Origin: Pseudomonas sp. CC120222-01a
Lineage (GTDB): Bacteria; Pseudomonadota; Gammaproteobacteria; Pseudomonadales; Pseudomonadaceae
DNA: 64,000 nucleotides
Direction: 5' to 3'
Assembly (NCBI RefSeq): GCF_003097235.1
Contig: NZ_QEQQ01000022.1
Location: 1 to 64,000 of the forward strand
A model generated the notes under the pieces. It ran no database searches. It had not been told where the DNA came from and saw only the letters and a program-made list of their open reading frames with translations. Numbering within the stretch: the first letter of the stretch is position 1; each line of letters opens with the position of its first letter. Shown here in pieces: positions 16,254 to 24,124 of this stretch. Position numbers and translations under genes: made by a program.

Positions 16254-19187
16254 TCAAGTCAGTCCCAATTCGCCCCAGATCCGCCGCACTTCGCGGCGCT
16301 CATCGGCAAACTGCGCCGCATCGATCACCCCGGCCTGCTTCTGCAGGGCCTGGCGGTGCGACGCCGAGCGGAACGCCTTGTACACCTCACGCAACAGCAC
16401 CGCGTCACTGGCCGGCATCAAACCTGCCTGCTCCAGCTCTTCCAGAATGCGGATGTTATCGGTCCATCGGAGTATGGCCGGGTGCTCGTGAGACCAGGCC
16501 AAAGCGGCGTATTGCACCATAAATTCGATATCGACGATACCGCCGGCATCCTGCTTGATATCGAACGGCACACCGGCCTCGAAGGCATTGGCCGCGGTAC
16601 CGGCAAGCGTGGCCTTGGTACCGAGGTTGTCGCGCATCTTGGCGCGCATCTCGCTCACTTCGCTGCGCAACTTGCCCAGATCGCGGGCCTGGCCCAGGAC
16701 CTTGGCGCGCACGCCCTCGAACGCCGTCGCCACCTGCTTGCAGCCCACCAGCACACGGGCACGCACCAGGGCCTGGTGCTCCCAGGTCCAGGCTTCGCTC
16801 TGCTGGTAACGCTCGAACGCCCCCAGCGAGCTGACCAGCAACCCCGCCGCACCGGACGGTCGCAGGCGCATGTCGACGTCGTACAGCTGGCCAGAGTTGG
16901 TCTGGGTGGTCAGCAGGTGGATGATGCGCTGGCCCAGGCGGGTGAAGAACTGCGCGCTATCGATCGGCTTGGCGCCGTCGGTTTCCGCTTGCGGGTCACC
17001 ATCGTGAATGAACACCAGGTCCAGGTCCGAACCATGGCCCAGCTCCAGGCCACCGACCTTGCCATAGCCAATGATGATGAAGCCCGGGTCGCACAGGCTG
17101 CCGTCGCTGCGCTTGGGCTGGCCATGGCGGGCCACGGTCTGGCGCCAGGCCAAGGCCAGCACCTGGTCGAGAATGGCTTCGGCCAGCCAGGTCAGGTAGT
17201 CGCTGACTTTCATCAACGGCAGGTTGCCGCTGATTTCCGACGCGGCCACGCGCAGGCTGTGGGCCAGCTTGAAGTGGCGCAGCGCCTCCATCTGCTGTTC
17301 CAGGTCGTCTTCGGGGATTCTCGTCAGCCGCTCGCGCAGCTCGGCGGCCAGCTCCGGCGCCAGTGGCGGGCTGAACAGGCGGCCTTCGTTGAGCAGTTCA
17401 TCGAGCAGCAACGGGTAGCGAGCGATCTGCTCGGCGATCCACGGGCTGGCTGCGCACAGGGTCAGCAAGCGCCGCAGGGCACCCGGATTTTCGGTGAGCA
17501 GCACCAGGTAGGCCGAACGCCGCGCCACGGCTTCGACCAGCGGCAGCACGCGCTCCAGCACCAGGTCCGGGTTGTCATGCTCCACAGCCTGGGCCAGCAG
17601 GCGTGGAATGAACGCATCCAGGCGCTCGCGGCCGATGCGCTGCATCGAGCGCAGCTGCGGGCTGGCGCGCAGTGCGGCCAGGCGGCGCAAGGCTTCGGTC
17701 GGCTGCTTGAAACCGGCCTCTTCCAGCTGGCGACCTGCGGCTTCTTCATCCTGGGCCTGCTCCCACAGCGGCGACCACTCGCCACCCACCACCAACTCGC
17801 CTTCGCCTTCGTCTTCATCGGGGTCGGCGATGACCTGGCGGAAGTGCCAGTCGACCCGGCCACGCCAATACATCAACTGATCGTGGAAGCTCTGCCAGTC
17901 GGCAAAGCCGAGGATAAAGGCAACACGCTCACGGTCGAGTTCGCTGTCCGGCAGCATCTGCGTCTGGCGGTCGGCGATGGCCTGGATGGCGTGCTCGGTG
18001 TAACGCAGGAATTCATAGCCTTCGCGCAGCTCTGCGACCACGGCGGGTGGCAGGTAACCCTGGCCTTCCAGGGTTGCCAGCACCTTGAGCAAGGGCCGCA
18101 GTTGCAGGCTCAGGTCACGACCGCCGTGGATCAGCTGGAAGGCCTGGGCGATGAACTCGACCTCGCGGATGCCGCCGGCACCGAGCTTGATATTGTCGGC
18201 CATGCCCTTGCGCCGCACTTCCTGCTGGATCAGCTGCTTCATGGTGCGCAGCGCTTCGATCGCGGAAAAGTCCAGATAACGCCGGTACACGAACGGCTTC
18301 AGCATTTCCTGCAGTTGCGCGCCGGCGGCCTGGTCACCAGCTACCACCCGCGCCTTGATCATCGCGTAGCGTTCCCAGTCGCGGCCCTGGTCCTGGTAGT
18401 ACTGCTCCAGCGCATTGAAGCTGAGCACCAGCGCGCCGGCCGAGCCGTACGGGCGCAGGCGCATGTCGACGCGGAACACGAAGCCGTCGACGGTCACCGG
18501 GTCGAGCGCCTTGATCAGGCGCTGGCCCAGGCGGGTGAAGAACTCCTGGTTTTCCAGCGAGCGTTTGACGCCTTCTGTTTCGCCGCCTTCGGGGAAGGCG
18601 AAGATCAGGTCGATGTCCGATGACAGGTTCAGTTCCACTGCGCCCAGCTTGCCCATGCCCAGCACCACCATGTGCTGCGGCTGGCCGCTGCGGTTGCCGA
18701 TCGGCGTGCCGAACTGCTGGCAATGGCGCGGGTACAACCACTGGTAGGCTTCGTCGATGGCCGCATCGGCGAGGTCCGACAGGTCGCGGCAGGTCTCGCC
18801 CAGTTCGGCCTGGCGGGTGATGTCGCGCCAGATGATCCGCAACTGCTGGCGGTTGCGCTCGCGGCGCAGGTTGCGCGCCAGCTCGTCCTCACTCTGTGCG
18901 GCCTGGGCCGCAGCGGCGATCTGCCCGCGCAGCTCGCCCGGGGCGTAGCGGCGGTCCAGCTCACCGCTGGCGATCAGGGCGAACAACATGGCCGGCTCGC
19001 GCTGGGCCACGCCAAGGACGAAGTCGCTGGCAGCGGCAACCTGATCGAACTGTTGCCGGTGCAACGGGGTCCAGGTGTTCAGGTCGAGGTCAGCGTGGCC
19101 TGCCACGGCATCGCTCAGGAACTGCTGGTTGCGGACGACCAGCGGTTGCAGGGAAGCAGGCAGTTCGAGCGGCAAAGGTAGGCGCAT
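16254..19187 (-). CDS. glnE: GlnE, glutamine synthetase adenylyltransferase/deadenylase
   Basis: This 977-residue bifunctional enzyme attaches AMP to, and removes it from, glutamine synthetase in response to PII and glutamine. Two nucleotidyltransferase domains are visible. The N-terminal deadenylating one has VLGMGKLGAVELNLSSDIDL (about residues 165-190). The C-terminal adenylylating one has GYGKVGGLELGHGSDLDLVF (about 690-710). Each is followed by its FTRLGQRLI helix and helical linker. Length matches the family. The gene is single, ends next to a REP pair and reads away from aceE. Confidence 0.96.
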   Translation of the reverse strand: MRLPLPLELPASLQPLVVRNQQFLSDAVAGHADLDLNTWTPLHRQQFDQVAAASDFVLGVAQREPAMLFALIASGELDRRYAPGELRGQIAAAAQAAQSEDELARNLRRERNRQQLRIIWRDITRQAELGETCRDLSDLADAAIDEAYQWLYPRHCQQFGTPIGNRSGQPQHMVVLGMGKLGAVELNLSSDIDLIFAFPEGGETEGVKRSLENQEFFTRLGQRLIKALDPVTVDGFVFRVDMRLRPYGSAGALVLSFNALEQYYQDQGRDWERYAMIKARVVAGDQAAGAQLQEMLKPFVYRRYLDFSAIEALRTMKQLIQQEVRRKGMADNIKLGAGGIREVEFIAQAFQLIHGGRDLSLQLRPLLKVLATLEGQGYLPPAVVAELREGYEFLRYTEHAIQAIADRQTQMLPDSELDRERVAFILGFADWQSFHDQLMYWRGRVDWHFRQVIADPDEDEGEGELVVGGEWSPLWEQAQDEEAAGRQLEEAGFKQPTEALRRLAALRASPQLRSMQRIGRERLDAFIPRLLAQAVEHDNPDLVLERVLPLVEAVARRSAYLVLLTENPGALRRLLTLCAASPWIAEQIARYPLLLDELLNEGRLFSPPLAPELAAELRERLTRIPEDDLEQQMEALRHFKLAHSLRVAASEISGNLPLMKVSDYLTWLAEAILDQVLALAWRQTVARHGQPKRSDGSLCDPGFIIIGYGKVGGLELGHGSDLDLVFIHDGDPQAETDGAKPIDSAQFFTRLGQRIIHLLTTQTNSGQLYDVDMRLRPSGAAGLLVSSLGAFERYQQSEAWTWEHQALVRARVLVGCKQVATAFEGVRAKVLGQARDLGKLRSEVSEMRAKMRDNLGTKATLAGTAANAFEAGVPFDIKQDAGGIVDIEFMVQYAALAWSHEHPAILRWTDNIRILEELEQAGLMPASDAVLLREVYKAFRSASHRQALQKQAGVIDAAQFADERREVRRIWGELGLT

Positions 19188-19393
19188 GGTCTATCCTTGA
19201 TCGGCGTGAAATGAAGGGGAAAAAGCGGCCAAGAGGAAGCCGGACCTCGGTTGGACTGTCATACAAAAGTTGGAAATAGCTGAAAAAAACGAATCATTGG
19301 CAAGAAACATCAAGATTCACCTGTTCGCGACACACCGCCAACCAACATGAACGTTTTTCCTCACAAGCCAAGGTGCGACCAAACGTCGCATTT

Positions 19394-19462
19394 GTGTAGT
19401 TTTACTACTACCCATGGCGTGCAAAAGCATGAAATGCCGAAGCAAATGTAGTAAAACTACAC
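19394..19462 (+). promoter_or_regulatory. Paired palindromic operators upstream of aceEF
   Basis: GTGTAGTTTTACTAC (19394-19408) and its exact reverse complement GTAGTAAAACTACAC (19448-19462) lie 54 bp apart centre to centre, about five helical turns. Each arm is itself a palindrome with the core GT-N3-AC, typical of FadR/PdhR-subfamily GntR operators. The second site ends 109 bp before aceE. A GntR-type regulator binding both sites, possibly by looping, is inferred. The rest of 19188-19570 shows no gene. Confidence 0.6.
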
Positions 19463-19570
19463 GGCGCCGGGAGACACCCCGGTAATCCAAGAATTCACGA
19501 CGTCTGCCCATAAGGCCAGTCGCAAACTCAGGCCCCCGATTCTGGTGGCCTTTCCGCCCTGGAGCAAGCC

Positions 19571-22216
19571 ATGCAAGACCTCGATCCAATCGAAACCCAG
19601 GAATGGCTGGATGCCCTGGAGTCGGTCCTCGACAAAGAAGGCGAAGACCGCGCTCATTACCTGATGACCCGCATGGGCGAGCTGGCCACCCGCAGTGGCT
19701 CCCAGCTGCCGTACGCAATCACCACGCCATACCGCAACACCATCCCTGTCACCCACGAAGCACGCATGCCTGGCGACCTGTTCATGGAACGCCGCATTCG
19801 CTCGATGGTGCGTTGGAACGCGCTGGCCATGGTGATGCGCACCAACCTGAAGGATTCGGACCTGGGCGGCCACATCTCCAGCTTCGCTTCCAGTGCCACC
19901 CTGTACGACATCGGCTTCAACTACTTCTTCCAGGCTCCAACGGAAGAACACGGCGGCGACCTGGTCTTCTTCCAGGGCCACGCATCGCCAGGCGTTTACG
20001 CCCGTGCCTTCATGGAAGGCCGCATCAACGAAGAGCAGATGAACAACTTCCGTCAGGAAGTGGACGGCAACGGCCTGTCTTCGTACCCGCACCCATGGCT
20101 GATGCCTGACTTCTGGCAGTTCCCGACTGTTTCGATGGGTCTGGGCCCGATCCAGGCTATCTACCAGGCTCGCTTCATGAAGTACCTGGAAGCGCGCGGC
20201 TTCATCCCGGCCGGCAAGCAGAAGGTCTGGTGCTTCATGGGCGACGGCGAGTGCGACGAGCCGGAATCCCTGGGCGCAATCGCCCTGGCCGGCCGCGAGA
20301 AGCTGGACAACCTGATCTTCGTCATCAACTGCAACCTGCAGCGCCTCGACGGCCCGGTTCGCGGCAACGGCAAGATCATCCAGGAACTCGAAGGCGTGTT
20401 CCGTGGCGGTGGCTGGAACGTCAACAAGGTCGTCTGGGGCCGCTTCTGGGACCCACTGTTCGCCAAAGACACCAACGGTGCCCTGCAGCGCCGCATGGAC
20501 GAAGTCATCGACGGCGAATACCAGAACTACAAAGCCAAAGACGGCGCGTACGTCCGTGAGAACTTCTTCAACACCCCAGAGCTCAAGGCCATGGTCGAAG
20601 ACCTGTCCGATGACGAGATCTGGAAGCTCAACCGTGGCGGCCACGACCCGTACAAGGTCTACGCGGCGTACCACCAGGCTGTGAACCACAAGGATCAGCC
20701 AACCGTCATCCTGGCCAAGACCATCAAGGGTTACGGTACCGGTGCCGGCGAAGCCAAGAACACCGCGCACAACACCAAGAAGGTCGACGTCGACAGCCTG
20801 CGTCACTTCCGTGACCGCTTCGACATCCCGGTCAAGGATGCCGACCTGGAGAACCTGCCGTTCTTCAAGCCGGAAGAAGGTTCTGCCGAAGCCAAGTACC
20901 TGGCCGAGCGCCGCAATGCCCTGGGTGGCTTCGTGCCTCAGCGCCGCGCCAAGAGCTTCAGCGTGCCGACCCCGCCACTGGAAACGCTGAAAGCGATCCT
21001 GGACGGCTCGGGCGACCGCGAAATTTCCACCACCATGGCCTTCGTGCGCATCCTGGCGCAGCTGGTCAAGGACAAGGACATCGGCCAGCGCATCGTCCCG
21101 ATCATCCCGGACGAAGCCCGTACCTTCGGTATGGAAGGCATGTTCCGCCAGCTGGGCATCTACTCGTCGGTCGGCCAGCTCTACGAGCCAGTCGATAAAG
21201 ACCAGGTGATGTTCTACCGCGAAGACAAGAAGGGCCAGATCCTCGAGGAAGGCATCAACGAAGCCGGCGCCATGTCGTCGTTCATCGCTGCCGGTACTTC
21301 GTACAGCTGCCACAACCAGCCGATGCTGCCGTTCTACATCTTCTACTCGATGTTCGGCTTCCAGCGCATTGGCGACCTGGCCTGGGCCGCTGGCGACAGC
21401 CGCACCCGTGGCTTCCTGATCGGCGGTACCGCCGGCCGTACCACCCTCAACGGTGAAGGCCTGCAGCACGAAGACGGTCACAGCCACATGATGGCGGGCA
21501 CCATCCCGAACTGCCGCACCTACGATCCAACCTACGGCTACGAGCTGGCGGTGATCATTCAGGACGGCATGAAGAAGATGACCGAAGAGCAACAGGACAT
21601 CTTCTACTACATCACCGTGATGAACGAATCCTACCAGCAGCCAGCCATGCCGGCCGGTGTCGAGGAAGGCATCATCAAGGGCATGTACCTGCTCGAAGAA
21701 GACACCCGCGAAGCCGCGCACCACGTACAGCTGATGGGCTCCGGCACCATCCTGCGCGAAGTTCGCGAAGCGGCGAAGATCCTGCGTGAAGAGTTCAACG
21801 TCGGCGCCGACGTGTGGAGCGTCACCAGCTTCAACGAACTGCGTCGCGACGGCCTGGCCGTGGAACGCGCCAACCGCCTGAAGCCTGGCCAGAAGCCACA
21901 GCAGACCTACGTCGAGCAGTGCCTGAACGGTCGCAAAGGTCCGGTCATCGCCTCCACCGACTACATGAAGCTGTTCGCCGAGCAGATTCGCCAGTGGGTG
22001 CCGAGCAAAGAGTTCAAAGTCCTGGGTACCGACGGTTACGGTCGCAGCGACAGCCGCAAGAAGCTGCGTCACTTCTTCGAAGTCGACCGCCACTTCGTGG
22101 TGCTGGCTGCCCTGGAAGCCCTGGCTGACCGCGGCGAGATCGAACCCAAGGTTGTGGCTGACGCCATCGTCAAGTTCGGCATCGACCCGGACAAGCGCAA
22201 CCCACTGGACTGCTGA
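19571..22216 (+). CDS. aceE: AceE, pyruvate dehydrogenase E1 (homodimeric type)
   Basis: This thiamine-diphosphate enzyme decarboxylates pyruvate and reductively acetylates the lipoyl groups of E2. At 881 residues it is the homodimeric type of gamma-proteobacteria. The ThDP motif GDGECDEPESLGAI...NCN is visible at about residues 223-255, and the transketolase-like central domain has RTFGMEGMFRQLGIYSS and GRTTLNGEGLQHEDGHSH. The start has TGGAG upstream. It is followed 13 bp later by aceF, so E1 and E2 are co-expressed. Two palindromic operators lie upstream. Confidence 0.97.
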   Translation: MQDLDPIETQEWLDALESVLDKEGEDRAHYLMTRMGELATRSGSQLPYAITTPYRNTIPVTHEARMPGDLFMERRIRSMVRWNALAMVMRTNLKDSDLGGHISSFASSATLYDIGFNYFFQAPTEEHGGDLVFFQGHASPGVYARAFMEGRINEEQMNNFRQEVDGNGLSSYPHPWLMPDFWQFPTVSMGLGPIQAIYQARFMKYLEARGFIPAGKQKVWCFMGDGECDEPESLGAIALAGREKLDNLIFVINCNLQRLDGPVRGNGKIIQELEGVFRGGGWNVNKVVWGRFWDPLFAKDTNGALQRRMDEVIDGEYQNYKAKDGAYVRENFFNTPELKAMVEDLSDDEIWKLNRGGHDPYKVYAAYHQAVNHKDQPTVILAKTIKGYGTGAGEAKNTAHNTKKVDVDSLRHFRDRFDIPVKDADLENLPFFKPEEGSAEAKYLAERRNALGGFVPQRRAKSFSVPTPPLETLKAILDGSGDREISTTMAFVRILAQLVKDKDIGQRIVPIIPDEARTFGMEGMFRQLGIYSSVGQLYEPVDKDQVMFYREDKKGQILEEGINEAGAMSSFIAAGTSYSCHNQPMLPFYIFYSMFGFQRIGDLAWAAGDSRTRGFLIGGTAGRTTLNGEGLQHEDGHSHMMAGTIPNCRTYDPTYGYELAVIIQDGMKKMTEEQQDIFYYITVMNESYQQPAMPAGVEEGIIKGMYLLEEDTREAAHHVQLMGSGTILREVREAAKILREEFNVGADVWSVTSFNELRRDGLAVERANRLKPGQKPQQTYVEQCLNGRKGPVIASTDYMKLFAEQIRQWVPSKEFKVLGTDGYGRSDSRKKLRHFFEVDRHFVVLAALEALADRGEIEPKVVADAIVKFGIDPDKRNPLDC

Positions 22217-22229
22217 GGAGTATTTTTAA

Positions 22230-23867
22230 GTGAGCGAACTCATTCGCGTACCTGACATCGGCAGCGGTGAAGGTGAAATCATCGAGCTGTTCGTCAAGGT
22301 CGGTGATCGTATCGAGGCTGACCAGAGCCTGCTGACCCTGGAGTCCGACAAGGCCTCCATGGAGATCCCGGCCCCCAAGGCCGGCGTGATCAAGGAACTG
22401 AAGGTCAAGCTGGGCGACCGCCTGAAAGAAGGCGACGAGCTGCTGGTTCTGGAAGCCGAGGGCGCCGCTGCTGCGGCCCCTGAGGCTCCAGCTGCCGCTG
22501 CTGCTCCGGCTCCAGCTGCTGCGCCGGCTCCGGCCGCCGAAGCCGCCCCTGCTCCGGCAGCAGCCCCGGCTGCCGCCAGCGTGCAGGACATCCACGTGCC
22601 GGACATCGGTTCGTCGGGCAAGGCCAAGATCATCGAAGTGCTGGTCAAGGTCGGCGACACCGTCGAAGCCGACCAGTCGCTGATTACCCTGGAGTCCGAC
22701 AAGGCCTCCATGGAAATCCCGTCGCCGGCTGCCGGCGTGGTCGAAGAAGTCCTGTGCAAGCTGGAAGACGAAGTCGGCACTGGCGACCTGATCTTCAAGC
22801 TCAAGGTTGCTGGTGCAGCGCCAGCTGCTGCTCCGGCTCCAGCCGCCGCCGCACCTGCCCCGGCTGCCGCGCCTGCCGCTGCCGCTCCGGCGGCTGCTCC
22901 GGCCGCAGCTCCAGCGCCGGTCGCTACCGCACCGGCTGCCGGCAGCAACGCCAAGGTTCACGCAGGCCCGGCAGTTCGCCAGCTGGCCCGTGAATTCGGT
23001 GTCGACCTGGGCGCAGTGGCCGCCACTGGTCCGCACGGTCGCATCCTGAAAGAAGACGTGCAGGTCTACGTCAAGGCAATGATGCAGAAGGCCAAGGAAG
23101 CGCCGGCAGCCGCTGGCGCAACCGGCGGCGCTGGCATCCCGCCGATCCCGGCCGTGGACTTCAGCAAGTTCGGTGAAGTGGAAGAAGTGGCCCTGACCCG
23201 CCTGATGCAGGTCGGTGCCACCAACCTGCACCGCAGCTGGCTGAACGTGCCGCACGTGACCCAGTTCGACTCCGCCGACATCACCGAGCTGGAAGCCTTC
23301 CGCGTTGCGCAGAAGGCCGTGGCCGAGAAGGCTGGCGTCAAGCTGACCGTGCTGCCACTGCTGCTCAAGGCCTGCGCGTTCCTGCTCAAGGAACTGCCGG
23401 ACTTCAACAGCTCGCTGGCGCCAAGCGGCAAGGCCATCATCCGCAAGAAGTACGTGCACATCGGCTTCGCCGTGGACACCCCGGACGGCCTGCTGGTCCC
23501 TGTGATCAAGAACGTCGACCAGAAGAGCCTGCTGCAACTGGCTGCCGAAGCCGCTGCACTGGCCGAGAAGGCGCGCACCAAGAAGCTGTCGGCCGACGAC
23601 ATGCAAGGTGCCTGCTTCACCATCTCCAGCCTCGGCCACATTGGCGGCACCGGCTTCACGCCGATCGTCAACGCGCCGGAAGTGGCGATCCTGGGCGTCT
23701 CCAAGGCGACCATGCAGCCAGTCTGGGATGGCAAGGCCTTCCAGCCGAAGCTGATGCTGCCACTGTCGCTGTCCTACGATCACCGTGTGATCAACGGCGC
23801 CGCCGCCGCACGCTTCACCAAGCGCCTGGGCGACGTGTTGGGTGACATTCGCACCATGCTGCTGTAA
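22230..23867 (+). CDS. aceF: AceF, dihydrolipoamide acetyltransferase (PDH E2)
   Basis: The E2 core of pyruvate dehydrogenase moves acetyl groups from E1 to CoA. Two lipoyl domains each carry the lipoylated-Lys motif ESDKASMEIP (about residues 38-47 and 156-165), joined by Ala/Pro-rich swinging linkers. A peripheral subunit-binding domain (AGPAVRQLAREFGVDLGAV) follows near 250, and the catalytic domain ends with SYDHRVINGAAAARF. The start is GTG behind GGAG. Many P. putida relatives also have two lipoyl domains. E3 is not encoded here. Confidence 0.97.
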   Translation: MSELIRVPDIGSGEGEIIELFVKVGDRIEADQSLLTLESDKASMEIPAPKAGVIKELKVKLGDRLKEGDELLVLEAEGAAAAAPEAPAAAAAPAPAAAPAPAAEAAPAPAAAPAAASVQDIHVPDIGSSGKAKIIEVLVKVGDTVEADQSLITLESDKASMEIPSPAAGVVEEVLCKLEDEVGTGDLIFKLKVAGAAPAAAPAPAAAAPAPAAAPAAAAPAAAPAAAPAPVATAPAAGSNAKVHAGPAVRQLAREFGVDLGAVAATGPHGRILKEDVQVYVKAMMQKAKEAPAAAGATGGAGIPPIPAVDFSKFGEVEEVALTRLMQVGATNLHRSWLNVPHVTQFDSADITELEAFRVAQKAVAEKAGVKLTVLPLLLKACAFLLKELPDFNSSLAPSGKAIIRKKYVHIGFAVDTPDGLLVPVIKNVDQKSLLQLAAEAAALAEKARTKKLSADDMQGACFTISSLGHIGGTGFTPIVNAPEVAILGVSKATMQPVWDGKAFQPKLMLPLSLSYDHRVINGAAAARFTKRLGDVLGDIRTMLL

Positions 23868-23876
23868 TCGCAGCCC

Positions 23877-23959
23877 ACCTGCCTCCCTTGGGAGGCAGGT
23901 ACCCTTTTCGAGCTGCCACGCTCGTACCTCAACCCCGCCAGTTGGCGGGGCTTTTTTTT
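23877..23959 (+). terminator. Double terminator after aceEF
   Basis: An 11-bp perfect stem (23877-23900, loop TT) is followed by a second hairpin CCCCGCCA/TGGCGGGG (23933-23950) and eight T residues. The second has full intrinsic-terminator form. Confidence 0.88.
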
Positions 23960-24124
23960 GCCTGCAACCAGCCCGGATATCTTCGCCGAATTACAGTTTT
24001 CGGCCCAGCGGCCGAAAACATATACATGACAGCCCTCATGGCCGCTTGCCAGCCTCAGGGACATGATGCAACCTTGCCAGATGCGCCGCCGCCCAGGCCG
24101 CGTCCCCCTTCAAGCGAGTCTTCG

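Noticed and set aside
16125..18623. 832-codon open frame antisense to glnE
   Set aside because: It is a codon-bias shadow; glnE motifs are clear on the other strand.
19457..22093. 878-codon open frame antisense to aceE
   Set aside because: It mirrors the strongly codon-biased aceE gene; its protein is an ordinary GC-rich shadow without domains or start signal.
22470..22940. Ala/Pro-rich repeats in aceF as a tandem-repeat element
   Set aside because: These are the normal flexible linkers between lipoyl domains of E2.
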